From Clostridium homopropionicum DSM 5847 (GTDB lineage: Bacteria > Bacillota > Clostridia > Clostridiales > Clostridiaceae), in the NCBI RefSeq assembly GCF_001263795.1, contig NZ_LHUR01000011.1, positions 62,001 through 126,000 on the forward strand: a DNA stretch of 64,000 nucleotides, read 5' to 3'. How positions within the stretch are numbered: the first letter of the stretch is position 1; every line of letters begins with the position of its first letter. The notes beneath the pieces were generated by a model. The model made no database searches. It saw only the letters and a program-made list of their open reading frames with translations, and was not told the origin of the DNA. Position numbers and translations under genes: made by a program. Shown here one piece after another: positions 16,318 through 27,219 of this stretch.

Positions 16318-17526
16318 TTATTTTCCTAAAATATCTGCATCTTTTAACATCCATTCTATATAAATGCCATATCCAACATCAGGTTTATTTATTAGTACAT
16401 GAGTTACTGCCCCAACTAACCTATTATCTTGAATTATTGGACTTCCACTCATTCCTTGAACAATTCCACCAGTTTTTTTAATAAGCTCTGGATCAGTTAT
16501 TTTAATAACCATGCTTTTGGGTCCTGGTTTTTCTTGAGATAATAATTTTTCTATTCTTATATCATACATCTTTGGTTCATTACCATCAATAGTAGTTATT
16601 ATTTTTGCAGGTCCCTCTTTAATTTCGTGTCTTAAAGCAATTTGAATTGGTTTATTAAACTTATTACCTACTAAATTCTTTTCTCCATCTCCATATATTC
16701 CGCAAATAGTATTTTTAGAAACCTTTCCCAGAAAATTATCTTCATTTATAAATATTCCTCTTAATTCTCCAGGATTGCCTTTTTCACCTTTTCTCACAGA
16801 AATTATCGATGATTCAAGAATTTCTCCATCATTTATTTTTAAAATTGTACCTGTATCAACATCAGTAATTGGGTGACCTAAGGCAGCAAACTTTTTACTT
16901 TTCTCATCATAAAACGTTAAAGTTCCAACTCCAGAAGTTGAATCTCTTACCCACAAACCTATCTTATATAGATTGCTTTTTTTATCTTTTATAGGTTTTA
17001 CTTCTCTAACTATTGTATTCTCATTTCTTTCTATTTTTATTGATAGGGTTTTGTCCTTATTTCCTTCTAGAATACTGATTAAGTCTTGAGAACTTTTAAT
17101 TTTGTTGTTATTTATTTCTGTAATAATGTCTCCTACTTGAATCCCACCTTCAATTGAAGGACTCATTACTTTTCCTTTTTCTGTTTCAATATCTGCTAAT
17201 GCTACAACTAATACTCCTTTTGTAGATAATTTTACTCCTACTGGTGTTCCTCCAGGATAAACATAAATTTTAGGAACAGCTTTTAATGAAACTGATTTTA
17301 CCGGAATCATTCCAAGCAAGCTCACATCGAAGGTTTTATTATTTTCATTGCTATTAATTTTATTAAATCTGTTATTTAGCTTTATAATATAATTGGATTT
17401 TAATTCCTGTCCTTCTCGTACAAAAATTGTACTTGGAATACTTAGAGTTTGCCAATACATAGTTAAAAAGAAAATCAAAATAGGAATTAAACTCCAGCAT
17501 ATTATGCATTTTCTTTTATTTTTCAT
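16318..17526 (-). CDS. spoIVB: SpoIVB serine peptidase (S55 family)
   Basis: A 402-residue SpoIVB. It is secreted by the forespore into the intermembrane space and signals sigma-K activation in Bacillus. One N-terminal membrane segment (about residues 8-27) is followed by a PDZ domain (IEGGIQVGDIITEINNNKIKS) and the S55 peptidase domain, with the His of FAALGHPITD and the Ser of GMSGSPII. I start at ATG 17524-17526 because AGGAGG stands 7-8 bases upstream; an upstream in-frame start would read through that site. It ends before a terminator, with spo0A next. Confidence 0.95.
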   Translation of the reverse strand: MKNKRKCIICWSLIPILIFFLTMYWQTLSIPSTIFVREGQELKSNYIIKLNNRFNKINSNENNKTFDVSLLGMIPVKSVSLKAVPKIYVYPGGTPVGVKLSTKGVLVVALADIETEKGKVMSPSIEGGIQVGDIITEINNNKIKSSQDLISILEGNKDKTLSIKIERNENTIVREVKPIKDKKSNLYKIGLWVRDSTSGVGTLTFYDEKSKKFAALGHPITDVDTGTILKINDGEILESSIISVRKGEKGNPGELRGIFINEDNFLGKVSKNTICGIYGDGEKNLVGNKFNKPIQIALRHEIKEGPAKIITTIDGNEPKMYDIRIEKLLSQEKPGPKSMVIKITDPELIKKTGGIVQGMSGSPIIQDNRLVGAVTHVLINKPDVGYGIYIEWMLKDADILGK

Positions 17527-17659
17527 TTTTATACCTCCTGCATAACATACTTTATTCAAAATTAATTTACCCTATTAAGATTTAATTATGCTATTGTATA
17601 TATGTCTTTTTAGTAATTGTTTAATAAATAAACAATTATATAAATTAAAATAAAATTAA

Positions 17660-17697
17660 AAACAAAAAAAATTCATAATCATATCATGATTATGAAT
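17660..17697 (-). terminator. Terminator of recN
   Basis: A perfect 12-bp stem, ATTCATAATCAT (17671-17682) with ATGATTATGAAT (17686-17697), has a 3-base loop. It abuts the recN stop and is followed by eight U on the minus strand. This marks the end of the asp23-to-recN operon. Confidence 0.88.
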
Positions 17698-19401
17698 TTA
17701 TTTATAATTAATTAAGTTTTTTTTTCTTTCAGTAGCTAGTTTTATCATTTCTTTAGAATTTTGTAACGTTAAATCAGTTATATTTAAACCGCCAATCATT
17801 CTAGCTATTTCATTTTCTTTTTCTAAATTATTCAGCTTTTTAATAAGGGTATAAGTTTTTCCTTCTTGAACTTCTTTAGATACAATAAAATGAGTATCTG
17901 ACATGCTGGCTATTTGAGGAAGATGTGTTACACAAAATACTTGATGTAATGTAGAAATCAAATACATCTTCTCTCCAACACTTTGTGCAATCCTTCCGCT
18001 AATTCCAGTATCTATTTCATCGAAAATTACTGAAGGAATCTCATCTTTATCAACAAATACAGTTTTCAAGCTTAACATTATTCTAGATAATTCTCCTCCT
18101 GAAACCACCTTATCTAAAGGCTTTAAAGGCTCTCCAGGATTAGTAGAAATCAAAAACTGGACTTTGTCACGACCATTAACCAAAAATTCTTCTTCATAAT
18201 TAACCTGTATTTTAATGTTACTTTTTTCAAGCCCAACATAATTTAATTCAAATTTGATCTTTTTTTCTAGTTCTTCTCCAATATTGCACCTTGTGTCGTG
18301 AATTTTTTTAGAATAATTTCCCATAGAACTTGTTATTTTATTCTTTTCTTTATTTAACTCATCGATAATTTTGTTGCTGTTGACTAGTTTATCATATTCG
18401 TCTGATATTTTAGACTTATAAGCCAATATATCTTCAATTGTTTCTCCATATTTCTTTTTTAAGGAATCAATTAAAAAAATCCTACTATTAATAGTTTCTA
18501 ATTCATCTTTGTCATAAATTATGCTTTCTTGAATATCACGTATTTCATTTATATTTTGTTCTATATTAAAATAAGCCTCTTCTAATGAATTTACTAATGA
18601 TGGTATATTAACCATAAGCTTTTCAATATTTCTTAATTCTCTAATTGCCCTGTTTATTAAATCGTATGCTGAAATAAAATTATCATCACTGTTATAAAGT
18701 ATATTATAACTACTTATTAAAGAATTATTTATCTTTTCAGAATTACTTAATATTGAAAACTTATTTTTTAATTCTACATCTTCATTTATTACTAATTTTG
18801 CATTACTTATTTCATCTAATTGGTATTTAAGAAAATCGATAGTTTTTTCTCTTTCACCATTATTTGCACCTAACTCATCTATTTCTTTATTAATCTCTTG
18901 CAATCTTTTATATAGCAAACTATATTTATTTAATAAATCATTTAATTTTTCACTGCCATATTTATCTAAATAATAAATATGAGAACTGGAATTCAACAGT
19001 TTTTGGTTCTCATGCTGGCCATGAATATTAATTAAAGTACTTGTGATTTTTTTTACATCAGAAATAGAAAATGCTTTATTGTTTATTTTAATAATACTCT
19101 TGCCAGATTTAAAGGTTTCTCTAGCGATTATAATTAAATCATCAAATTCTATTTCCATATCTTTTAACATCTCAATAGTTTCGCTATTTTTAATTTCAAA
19201 AATTGCTTCAACAAAAGTCTTATTTTCTCCTGTCCTTATCATTTCTTTACCAGATTTACTACCAAGGACAAAATTAATAGCATCTATAATGATTGACTTT
19301 CCAGCGCCAGTTTCTCCTGTTAAAATATTAAAGCCTTTTTCAAAATCAATAGATAAATTCTCAATTAATGCAAAATTTTTAATATTAAGCTGTAGAAGCA
19401 T
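17698..19401 (-). CDS. recN: DNA repair protein RecN
   Basis: A 567-residue SMC-like ATPase acting early in double-strand break repair. Walker A GETGAGKS is at residues 29-36. Long coiled-coil arms fill the middle. The ABC signature VVSGGELSRIMLSLK and Walker B IPSVIFDEIDTGISGR lie in the C-terminal head, with the His switch in FCVTHLPQIASM. Length is typical. It is the last gene of the operon, 9 bp behind argR. Confidence 0.97.
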   Translation of the reverse strand: MLLQLNIKNFALIENLSIDFEKGFNILTGETGAGKSIIIDAINFVLGSKSGKEMIRTGENKTFVEAIFEIKNSETIEMLKDMEIEFDDLIIIARETFKSGKSIIKINNKAFSISDVKKITSTLINIHGQHENQKLLNSSSHIYYLDKYGSEKLNDLLNKYSLLYKRLQEINKEIDELGANNGEREKTIDFLKYQLDEISNAKLVINEDVELKNKFSILSNSEKINNSLISSYNILYNSDDNFISAYDLINRAIRELRNIEKLMVNIPSLVNSLEEAYFNIEQNINEIRDIQESIIYDKDELETINSRIFLIDSLKKKYGETIEDILAYKSKISDEYDKLVNSNKIIDELNKEKNKITSSMGNYSKKIHDTRCNIGEELEKKIKFELNYVGLEKSNIKIQVNYEEEFLVNGRDKVQFLISTNPGEPLKPLDKVVSGGELSRIMLSLKTVFVDKDEIPSVIFDEIDTGISGRIAQSVGEKMYLISTLHQVFCVTHLPQIASMSDTHFIVSKEVQEGKTYTLIKKLNNLEKENEIARMIGGLNITDLTLQNSKEMIKLATERKKNLINYK

Positions 19402-19410
19402 ATAAACCTC

Positions 19411-19866
19411 CTATTTATCTGAAAGTAACTTTCTTAACTTCTTAACAATTTCATATGCTTTTTCCTCATTTAAACATAGAATAAATATAGTATTATCTCC
19501 TGCAATAGTTCCAGCAATACCTTCGAAGTTCATAGAGTCAATAGCCTCTGCAGCCGCTGAGCCAGATCCGGATAAGGTTTTGACCACAACAAAATTTTGA
19601 ACATTCTCAACGTTAATTACTGTATTAGAAAAAACATTCACTAGTTTATTTGATATTAAGCCTTCACTAGGAGATATAGTAGCGTATTTATATGTTCCTT
19701 TATTTGATAGAACCTTAATAAGCTTTAATTCCTTAATATCCCTAGAAACTGTTGCTTGTGTAACATCCATTCCTAATTTCTTTAATTCCTCTGCTAAATC
19801 TTCTTGAGTTTCAATATCCTTCGAATTAATAATCTCTAGTATCTTCGAATGCCTTTGTATTTTCAT
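19411..19866 (-). CDS. argR: Arginine repressor ArgR/AhrC
   Basis: A 151-residue arginine-responsive hexameric repressor/activator. The N-terminal winged helix ([27 protein letters not shown], then [17 protein letters not shown]) binds ARG boxes. The C-terminal domain has the arginine-binding and trimer segment [28 protein letters not shown]. No arginine biosynthesis gene is near; the position between nadK and recN is the conserved one in Firmicutes. Confidence 0.96.
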   Translation of the reverse strand: MKIQRHSKILEIINSKDIETQEDLAEELKKLGMDVTQATVSRDIKELKLIKVLSNKGTYKYATISPSEGLISNKLVNVFSNTVINVENVQNFVVVKTLSGSGSAAAEAIDSMNFEGIAGTIAGDNTIFILCLNEEKAYEIVKKLRKLLSDK

Positions 19867-19887
19867 TTTTCATCTCCTTAAATAAAA

Positions 19888-20709
19888 CTAAAAAATTTTT
19901 TTATGTAAAACTTGAAAATAATTGTATCCATTTATTTTTATAAGCTTGCACTTGCAATCATATTTTTTAACCATTATCATTTCACATTGCTCTGGTTTTA
20001 CAGACTCTTGACCATCTAAAGTTAAAAAAAATCTTTCATTTTTAGAATCTACCTTTATACAAATTTCACTATTGCTCTCAAGAATTATACTTCTAGAGTG
20101 CAGAGAATGAGGACAAATTGGTGTCAAAGACATAATCTCTAGTGTAGGGTAAATTATTGGTCCACCAGCAGAAAGTGCGTAAGCTGTAGAACCTGTAGGG
20201 GTAGAAATAATTATTCCATCTGATTTAAATGAGGTATAAAACTCTCCATCAATATATACATCGTATTTTAAGATTCTAGATAAAGCACCTTTTGAAATAA
20301 CTATATCATTTAAACAATTATAAGTCTTTTGAGAATCCTCACTGAAAACTTCGCACTGAAGCATCATCCTATCCTCAACTTTATATTCACCCTTACTTAG
20401 CTTTTCAAAAGCTTCTTCTAATTCCAGTATCTCAACACTGGCTAGGAACCCTAGATTTCCCATGTTTATTCCCAAAATAGGAACATTGAACTTAGAAATT
20501 ATCCTTGCAGTTCTAAGAATTGTACCATCTCCACCTAAAACTATTACCATATCTAAATTTTTTGTTGTCTCTTCTTCAAGTCCTATAGTGTCCATAAAAA
20601 TTTTTATTTTAGCTTTATTAAAATACTTACTAATTTTTTCGATTATTTCATTAATAACTTTTTCATCTATAAACTTACTGCTGTTAATATTTACTCCTAT
20701 ATTTTTCAT
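19888..20709 (-). CDS. nadK: NAD kinase
   Basis: A 273-residue ATP-dependent NAD kinase making NADP. The GGDGT motif is at residues 59-63. NDIVISKG and the glycine-rich GIIISTPTGSTAYALSAGGP complete the active site. Length is normal. It lies 12 bp downstream of tlyA and 21 bp upstream of argR in the asp23-recN operon. Confidence 0.97.
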   Translation of the reverse strand: MKNIGVNINSSKFIDEKVINEIIEKISKYFNKAKIKIFMDTIGLEEETTKNLDMVIVLGGDGTILRTARIISKFNVPILGINMGNLGFLASVEILELEEAFEKLSKGEYKVEDRMMLQCEVFSEDSQKTYNCLNDIVISKGALSRILKYDVYIDGEFYTSFKSDGIIISTPTGSTAYALSAGGPIIYPTLEIMSLTPICPHSLHSRSIILESNSEICIKVDSKNERFFLTLDGQESVKPEQCEMIMVKKYDCKCKLIKINGYNYFQVLHKKIF

Positions 20710-20721
20710 TTTCCCTCCAAA

Positions 20722-21534
20722 TTAAAGAGTATTATGTGACTGTTCTACAACTGCTTTTATTATATTTTTATCAAAGATAATCTCACTATTTGGATTCTTT
20801 GTAAAATACACTAAATACTCTATGTTTCCCTCTGGTCCTCTGATTGGAGAATAATCAAGACCAAGAACCTTTAAGTTGTTGTTAATTAAAAATTCTATTA
20901 TATTCTCTATAACTTCTTCATGAATAGCTGCTTCCCTAACTACGCCTCTTTTACCTACCTTTTCTCTTCCAGCCTCAAATTGTGGTTTAATTAAAGCAAC
21001 CACTTCTGCATTTTCAGTCATAAGATTTAAGATAGGTGGAATTATTTTAGTTAGTGATATAAATGATACGTCAATACTAGCAAAATCAGTGAATACCCCA
21101 ATATCCTCATTAGTTATATATCTGGCATTAGTCCTTTCCATGCATACAACTCTTGGATCAGTTCTTAGCTTCCAAGCAAATTGACCATAGCCTACATCGA
21201 TTGAAAACACTTGCTTTGCGCCATTTTGCAGCATACAATCAGTAAAGCCTCCAGTGGAAGCACCTATATCCATACAGATTTTTCCTTCTAAATCTATCTT
21301 AAAAGTATTTATGGCTCTTTCAAGCTTAAAGCCTCCTCGACTAACATAAGGCATTTGTTGTCCTTTAAATTCTATATTTGCGTTTTCTTTAACCTTTTGA
21401 CCGCATTTATCAACTCTTTGACCATCTATGAATATTTCTCCTGCCATTATGCTTGACTGAGCTTTTTCTCTAGATTCAAATATTCCTTTTTGAACTAAAA
21501 GTAAATCTAGTCTACTACTTTTTGATTCTTTCAT
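20722..21534 (-). CDS. tlyA: TlyA family rRNA (cytidine-2'-O)-methyltransferase
   Basis: A 270-residue protein with an N-terminal S4 domain (RLDLLLVQKGIFESREKAQSSIMAG) and an FtsJ-like SAM methyltransferase domain (ICMDIGASTGGFTDCMLQNGA as motif I). In other bacteria TlyA methylates 16S and/or 23S rRNA; early hemolysin names are historical. It sits between dxs and nadK, as in most Firmicutes. The exact methylated position is inferred. Confidence 0.94.
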   Translation of the reverse strand: MKESKSSRLDLLLVQKGIFESREKAQSSIMAGEIFIDGQRVDKCGQKVKENANIEFKGQQMPYVSRGGFKLERAINTFKIDLEGKICMDIGASTGGFTDCMLQNGAKQVFSIDVGYGQFAWKLRTDPRVVCMERTNARYITNEDIGVFTDFASIDVSFISLTKIIPPILNLMTENAEVVALIKPQFEAGREKVGKRGVVREAAIHEEVIENIIEFLINNNLKVLGLDYSPIRGPEGNIEYLVYFTKNPNSEIIFDKNIIKAVVEQSHNTL

Positions 21535-21544
21535 ATAGTACCCC

Positions 21545-23404
21545 TTATATTATTTTGATAATTTTTTCTACTAAACCATCTGAATCTAAACCATATAATT
21601 TATATAAAACATCAACATCTCCATGAGAAATAAATTTATCTTCAAATCCATAGTTTGTAATACTAGCTCTGTAATTTAGCAAATTAGCATATTCTAGCAC
21701 TAAAGATCCAAGCCCTCCATGAAGAACATTATCTTCAATTGTAATAATTTTATAATTTTGCTCTAACAAATTTTTTAACAAGTTCTTATCTATAGGTTTA
21801 ACAAAACATGCATTTACTAATGTAGTTTCAATGCCGTTGTTTTTTAACTTATGTTGTACTTCCATGGCAATCTGAACCATTTTTCCTGTAGCAATTAATG
21901 CTACCTTTCCTCCATTGTTAATCACTTCCCATTTACCAGGTATAAAATCATTAAGAGGCTTTAAATGTATTTTTACATTATCTCCTCCTCTTGGATATCT
22001 AATAGCAATAGGGCATTTTTGATTTACAGACCACTTAAGCATATACTTTAATTCCTCAGTAGACTTTGGACTCATAATTGTAATATTGGGCATATGTGAT
22101 AAATATGACAGGTCAAAAACTCCTTGATGAGTCTCTCCATCGTTACCAACAATACCAGCCCTATCAATAGCAAAAACTACAGGTAATTTTTGCTGACAGA
22201 CATCATGAATAACTTGATCATAGGCTCTTTGAAGGAAAGTTGAATATACCACAAAAACTGGTTTCAATCCACCCTTTGACATACCTGCTGCTAAAGTTAC
22301 AGCATGCTGTTCTGCAATTCCAACATCAAAAAATCTCTTAGGAAATTTAGCTGCAAACTCAGTTAAACCGGTACCATCTTTCATGGCTGCAGTAATTGCT
22401 ACAACTTTATCATCATCAGAAGCTATTTCTACCATTGCATCTCCAAAAGTTTCAGAATATGATTCTACAGAACTCTTTGGAGTCTTTCCTGTCATCCAAT
22501 CAAATGTAGATACTCCATGAAACTTATCTGGATTGTTTTCTGCAAATATATATCCTTTACCTTTTTTAGTAATAGTGTGTATTAATACTGGTCCTTTTAT
22601 ATCTTTAGCCATAGACATTACTTTTGTCATTTCTTTAATGTTATGTCCATCGATAGGTCCTAAATATTTAATACCCATATCTTCAAAAAACATGCCTGGA
22701 ACAAGTATTTGTTTTATCCCTGACTTTATTTTTTTCAAGGAATCTGCAAGACCATTACCTAAATTTGTTTTCCTTAAAGCTTCATTGAATTCAAATTTAA
22801 ATTTATTATATTTAGGGTCTATCCTAATCTTACTTAAATAAGTAGAAAGTCCTCCTACATTTTTACCAATTGACATTTGATTATCATTTAATACAATAAT
22901 AAGATTAGTTTTTCTATAACCTACATCATTTAAAGCTTCTAATGCCATTCCGCCGGTCAGTGCACCGTCACCTATTACAGCAACCACTTGATATTTTTCG
23001 TCAGTTAAATCCCTAGCTCTTGCCATTCCAAGGGCAGCTGAAATTGAAGTACTGCTGTGTCCAGTTTCAAAAAGGTCATATTTACTTTCACAGCATTTAG
23101 GGAAGCCACTTATACCACCATGCCTTCTAAGATTATCGAATTTGTCTTTTCTTCCTGTTAAAATTTTATGTACGTAGGTTTGATGTCCAACATCCCAAAT
23201 TATCTTATCTTTATTTAAATCAAAAACTCTATATAAGCTTAGGGTCAACTCCACTACGCCTAAATTAGAAGCTAAATGTCCCCCTGTTTTTGATACCTTT
23301 TCTATTAAGAAATTTCTAAGTTCATCAGAAAAGTCATATATTTGACCAAATGACATCTTCTTCAATTGATCTAAGTCATTATAATTATTCAGTATATTAT
23401 ACAT
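21545..23404 (-). CDS. dxs: 1-deoxy-D-xylulose-5-phosphate synthase
   Basis: A 619-residue thiamine diphosphate enzyme that makes DXP from pyruvate and glyceraldehyde 3-phosphate, the first step of the MEP isoprenoid pathway. The ThDP motif [20 protein letters not shown], the acidic [15 protein letters not shown] and the transketolase C-terminal domain are visible. I start at ATG 23402-23404 ([11 protein letters not shown]), which has AAGGA about 10 bases upstream; an in-frame ATG 27 bases earlier has its site only one base away. Beside ispA it supplies isoprenoid precursors for undecaprenyl phosphate. Confidence 0.96.
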   Translation of the reverse strand: MYNILNNYNDLDQLKKMSFGQIYDFSDELRNFLIEKVSKTGGHLASNLGVVELTLSLYRVFDLNKDKIIWDVGHQTYVHKILTGRKDKFDNLRRHGGISGFPKCCESKYDLFETGHSSTSISAALGMARARDLTDEKYQVVAVIGDGALTGGMALEALNDVGYRKTNLIIVLNDNQMSIGKNVGGLSTYLSKIRIDPKYNKFKFEFNEALRKTNLGNGLADSLKKIKSGIKQILVPGMFFEDMGIKYLGPIDGHNIKEMTKVMSMAKDIKGPVLIHTITKKGKGYIFAENNPDKFHGVSTFDWMTGKTPKSSVESYSETFGDAMVEIASDDDKVVAITAAMKDGTGLTEFAAKFPKRFFDVGIAEQHAVTLAAGMSKGGLKPVFVVYSTFLQRAYDQVIHDVCQQKLPVVFAIDRAGIVGNDGETHQGVFDLSYLSHMPNITIMSPKSTEELKYMLKWSVNQKCPIAIRYPRGGDNVKIHLKPLNDFIPGKWEVINNGGKVALIATGKMVQIAMEVQHKLKNNGIETTLVNACFVKPIDKNLLKNLLEQNYKIITIEDNVLHGGLGSLVLEYANLLNYRASITNYGFEDKFISHGDVDVLYKLYGLDSDGLVEKIIKII

Positions 23405-23537
23405 ACTTTCATCTTTCCTTCTCAATAACATGTCCTAAATAAAAATCCAATAAAAATTTATATTTATTCATATATGGATTATACCATAGGAAGTATTTAT
23501 TTACATTTATTTTAAGAAAATTTATTTATCTACTTCA

Positions 23538-24407
23538 TTAATGATTTCTTCTGCTAATAAATATTGTTGTATCCTTTAGATCATTTGTATTTAACGACAA
23601 CTTTTCAAGTAAATCAATTGCATCTTTTGTTAAGCTTTCGCAGAATTCTATACATTTATCTAATCCAAATTGTGTAACAAAGGTTGTTTTGTTATTTTCT
23701 ATATCACTTTTTGCATTTTTCCCTAAAATTTCTGTTTCACCAACAACATCTAATATATCATCTTTTATCTGAAATATTAGTCCTAATTTTTCACCAAATT
23801 CGTCTAATATGTTTATTTCCCCTTTACTAGCTCCACCTAAAATTGCTCCTGCTACTATGGAACTTTTTATTAGAGCTCCTGTTTTACACTTATGCATATA
23901 GTATAATTGGTCTTTATCAATAAGTTTACCTTCAGAAATTATGTCAACAATTTGACCGCCTATCATTCCCTCTACTCCAGCTGCATTAGAAATTATAGAG
24001 CATGCTTCTAAGACATTTTTATCTCCTTTAAGAGACTCATTAAACATTATGCTCATTGCTTCATTCAAAAGCCCATCTCCAGCTAGCACAGCAATTGCCT
24101 CGCCAAAAACCTTATGATTGGTTGGCTTCCCTCTTCTTAAATCATCATTATCCATGCATGGTAAATCATCATGAATGAGAGAATAGGTATGAATCATTTC
24201 TAATGCACATGCTATAGGAAGAATATTATTGAAATCATTTTTAAACATATTATATGTATAAAGCATTAAAGTTGGCCTTATTCTTTTTCCACCAACCTTA
24301 ACACTATATGCCATTGAATCGTAAATTACCTTATTATAGGTGCCTTTATTTTCAAAATAATTATCTAACCATGTATTTATCTCTTGTCTTAAATAATCCA
24401 TATTCAT
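23538..24407 (-). CDS. ispA: Polyprenyl (farnesyl) diphosphate synthase
   Basis: A trans-prenyltransferase of about 289 residues condensing IPP with allylic diphosphates. The first Asp-rich motif is DDLPCMDND, the second is KDDILD, and GGKRIRP marks the IPP site. The start is uncertain: TTG 24419, ATG 24416, ATG 24407 and ATG 24401 are all in frame. I favour 24407 because AGAGG is 12 bases away, while the earlier ones lie too close to it. Any choice overlaps or abuts the xseB stop. Chain length (C15) is inferred from the IspA-type neighbourhood. Confidence 0.92.
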   Translation of the reverse strand: MNMDYLRQEINTWLDNYFENKGTYNKVIYDSMAYSVKVGGKRIRPTLMLYTYNMFKNDFNNILPIACALEMIHTYSLIHDDLPCMDNDDLRRGKPTNHKVFGEAIAVLAGDGLLNEAMSIMFNESLKGDKNVLEACSIISNAAGVEGMIGGQIVDIISEGKLIDKDQLYYMHKCKTGALIKSSIVAGAILGGASKGEINILDEFGEKLGLIFQIKDDILDVVGETEILGKNAKSDIENNKTTFVTQFGLDKCIEFCESLTKDAIDLLEKLSLNTNDLKDTTIFISRRNH

Positions 24408-24408
24408 A

Positions 24409-24630
24409 TTATTCATCAACCTCTATATAATCCTTTTCTCCATTTTCAGTAAGGATTTTAATTTTTCCTTCTGCTTCTTTTAGAATCATATTCATCTTAT
24501 TAGAAATCTTAATTCCTTCTTCATAATTTTTCATTGATTTTTCTAGGGAAACTTCCCCTTTTTCCATTTCTTTAATTATATTATCTAGCTTTTCCATTAG
24601 CTCTTCATAGGATTCTTTTTTCTTTGCCAT
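24409..24630 (-). CDS. xseB: Exodeoxyribonuclease VII small subunit
   Basis: A 73-residue helical subunit of exonuclease VII. The core YEELMEKLDNIIKEMEKGEVSLEKSMKNYEEG is diagnostic. It is predicted to form the coiled coil that binds XseA. It lies 15 bp downstream of xseA and runs into ispA. Confidence 0.95.
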   Translation of the reverse strand: MAKKKESYEELMEKLDNIIKEMEKGEVSLEKSMKNYEEGIKISNKMNMILKEAEGKIKILTENGEKDYIEVDE

Positions 24631-24645
24631 ATAGGACCTCCATAC

Positions 24646-25860
24646 TTAAGTTCTTTTATTTTTTTCAATCAAATTTACTGTAAAAGATACACTTCCATCT
24701 CTTAAATATACCTTTAATAAATCTCCTTGCTTTATCTCATCAACTTTTGTTACTAATTTATTTTTATCCTTATGAATTATAGAAAAACCTTTATCTATAA
24801 TGTTCATTGGGTTATTTGCTTCAAGAAGTGAATTACATTTTGAAATATATTCTTTTTTCTTTTCAATTTTTGTTGATATCCAAAGCTTTAGTCTTTCTTT
24901 AATATTGTCCAATCTAATGTATTCATTGGCAATAAAGTTTATAGGATTATTCAGTTTCAATTTATTAAATTGAATATTGAAATAATTTGTTTTATTTAAA
25001 ATAGTACTATTTGTAATCCGCTTCAATCTTTCAGTATAACTCTCAATTCTTTCTGTTAAATCTTCAAGGCTGTAAACTGTTATTTCAGCAGCTGCAGATG
25101 GAGTAGGAGCTCTCAAGTCACTTACAAAATCTGCAATAGTAAAATCAGTTTCGTGTCCAATGGCACTTACAATTGGTTTTTTGCAGTTAAAGATTTCGTA
25201 AGCCAAAGCTTCATCATTAAATGCCCATAACTCCTCAATAGACCCTCCACCTCTTGCTAATATTATAAGATCTATATCCTCCCTTTTATCCAAGTATCGT
25301 ATTCCTTCAATCAACTGATTGCTGGCATTTGTTCCTTGAACAAGGGAGGGATATATTAAAATATCTATATTAGGATTACGTCTTCTTGAAACATTAATTA
25401 TATCTCTAATTGCTGCCCCTGTTGGAGAAGTAATAATCCCTATCTTATTTAAAAACTTTGGAATTTGTTTTTTATACTTCTGATCAAATAAACCTTCTTT
25501 AATTAACTTGTTTTTCAAATTTTCAAAGGCTATATGTAAGTCACCAATACCTTCTTTTTTCATCTCTTCACAGTAAAATTGATAAACTCCCTCACTATGA
25601 TATAGAGATACTCTCCCTCTTATAATAACATTATCTCCATTTTCAGGAATAAAATCCAAGGAATTTGTATATGTTTTAAACATTATACAGTTAATTTTAC
25701 TCTGCTGATCCTTTAAAGAAAAATAAATGTGACCAGTAGAATGCAGCTTAATATTTGATATTTCTCCTTTAATAGATGCATTTCTAAGAATAAAGTCATT
25801 ATCAAATATTTTCTTTATATATGTATTTAATTGAGAAACAGTTAAGGTTTTAATTTGCAT
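24646..25860 (-). CDS. xseA: Exodeoxyribonuclease VII large subunit
   Basis: A 404-residue catalytic subunit degrading single-stranded DNA. Residues 1-100 form an OB fold (ASIKGEISNIKLHSTGHIYFSLKD). The central catalytic domain has the family motifs GIITSPTGAAIRDIINVSRRR, LARGGGSIEELWAFNDE and SAIGHETDFTIADFVSDLRAPTPSAAAE. A helical C-terminus binds XseB. Its ATG lies one base after the folD stop codon, consistent with coupled translation. Confidence 0.97.
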   Translation of the reverse strand: MQIKTLTVSQLNTYIKKIFDNDFILRNASIKGEISNIKLHSTGHIYFSLKDQQSKINCIMFKTYTNSLDFIPENGDNVIIRGRVSLYHSEGVYQFYCEEMKKEGIGDLHIAFENLKNKLIKEGLFDQKYKKQIPKFLNKIGIITSPTGAAIRDIINVSRRRNPNIDILIYPSLVQGTNASNQLIEGIRYLDKREDIDLIILARGGGSIEELWAFNDEALAYEIFNCKKPIVSAIGHETDFTIADFVSDLRAPTPSAAAEITVYSLEDLTERIESYTERLKRITNSTILNKTNYFNIQFNKLKLNNPINFIANEYIRLDNIKERLKLWISTKIEKKKEYISKCNSLLEANNPMNIIDKGFSIIHKDKNKLVTKVDEIKQGDLLKVYLRDGSVSFTVNLIEKNKRT

Positions 25861-25861
25861 C

Positions 25862-26698
25862 CTATTCTATACCCTCACATAGATTTTTTAGAAGCATTGT
25901 TGTAGTCATTGCACCTACTCCACCTGGAACTGGAGTAACAAAACTAGCTTTTTCTATAACTCTATCAAAGCAAACATCTCCAGCTAACTTTCCATTTACG
26001 GCAGTAGTTCCTACATCAATTACTATTGCATTTTCTTTTACAAATTCTTCTGTAACAAAGCCAGGTTTCCCTATTGCTGCTACTAATATATCTGCCTTTG
26101 AGCAAATCTCTTTTAAATTATCAGTTCTTGAATGACAGATTGTTACAGTTGCATTTTCATTAAGAAGCAGCTGTGCAACAGGTTTTCCAACTATATTGCT
26201 TCTTCCTATAACTACAGCATGTTTTCCTTCAATTTTTTCACCAGTGCTCTTAATCAATTCTATTATTCCTCTTGGTGTGCAAGGAATAAAACATTTTTCG
26301 CCCTTATATAACTTACCAACACTTACTGTATTAAGTCCATCAATATCTTTTTCAAAAGATATTAAAGATGTGATTTTAGCTTCATCTAAGTGCTTTGGAA
26401 GCGGTAATTGAAGTATAATTCCATTTATATTATTATCATTATTTAAATCACAAATTACCTTTGTTATTTCCTCTTCGGTTATTTTTTCATCTAAGTATAT
26501 ACTTTTAACCTCAATTCCTAAGTCAGCACATACTTTATTTTGGTTATTTACATAGTGTAATGACCCCCCATCATTACCTACAAGAATATTAGCCATGCAA
26601 GGTACTTTTTCTCCATTAGCTTTTTTTACCTCAATACTTTTTCTTATTTCATTTCTCAGGTTTTCAGCAACTGCCTTACCATTTAAAGAAACTCCCAT
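25862..26698 (-). CDS. folD: Bifunctional methylene-THF dehydrogenase / cyclohydrolase
   Basis: A 278-residue FolD interconverting 5,10-methylene-THF and 10-formyl-THF. Motifs seen are GNDGGSLHYVNNQNKVCADLGI, IILQLPLPKHLDEAKITSLISFEKDIDGL, and the NADP-binding GRSNIVGKPVAQLLL with VTPVPGGVGAMTT near the end. Length is standard. It sits between nusB and xseA in the housekeeping operon. Confidence 0.97.
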   Translation of the reverse strand: MGVSLNGKAVAENLRNEIRKSIEVKKANGEKVPCMANILVGNDGGSLHYVNNQNKVCADLGIEVKSIYLDEKITEEEITKVICDLNNDNNINGIILQLPLPKHLDEAKITSLISFEKDIDGLNTVSVGKLYKGEKCFIPCTPRGIIELIKSTGEKIEGKHAVVIGRSNIVGKPVAQLLLNENATVTICHSRTDNLKEICSKADILVAAIGKPGFVTEEFVKENAIVIDVGTTAVNGKLAGDVCFDRVIEKASFVTPVPGGVGAMTTTMLLKNLCEGIE

Positions 26699-26725
26699 TA
26701 GTTAACCCCCTTGTTTTTTAACTTT

Positions 26726-27127
26726 TTATCCTTTTATCATATTCCCAAGAACTCCATTAATAAATGAAGGTGAATTATCTGAAGAATATTTTTTTGCTAG
26801 TTCAATTGCTTCATTAACAGCAACTTTGTCTGGGACATCCTCTGTATATAACATTTCATAAGTAGAAATGCGAAGAATTGTAATGTCAATCTTAGATAAT
26901 CTGCTTAGTTTCCAATTTTTTAAATTCTCTTGTATTTTATTGTCTATCTCTTCTTTATTTTCTTCAATACCATTTATTATATTTTTTATATACTGAAAAT
27001 CTAAATCTTCTAAATTAATGTCAGTATTTTCTTTAAAATTTAGTAGTATTTCCTCATAATCTTCTTTATTTATTGTCATTTCAAATAGCAGCTTCATTGC
27101 TATTTCCCTCGATTTTCTTCTATTCAT
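26726..27127 (-). CDS. nusB: Transcription antitermination factor NusB
   Basis: A 133-residue helical protein that binds boxA RNA with NusE (S10) to prevent premature termination of rRNA transcripts. The N-terminal [20 protein letters not shown] and C-terminal [32 protein letters not shown] motifs are characteristic. A hairpin separates it from asp23 upstream. Confidence 0.96.
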   Translation of the reverse strand: MNRRKSREIAMKLLFEMTINKEDYEEILLNFKENTDINLEDLDFQYIKNIINGIEENKEEIDNKIQENLKNWKLSRLSKIDITILRISTYEMLYTEDVPDKVAVNEAIELAKKYSSDNSPSFINGVLGNMIKG

Positions 27128-27219
27128 ATGTTCCTCCTAAAAATTTAATCGTTCATAGTTTTTCTATTTACTTTAATTATTGTCAATTAATAGGTTATTA
27201 TTCACTTTTAAACATGGAA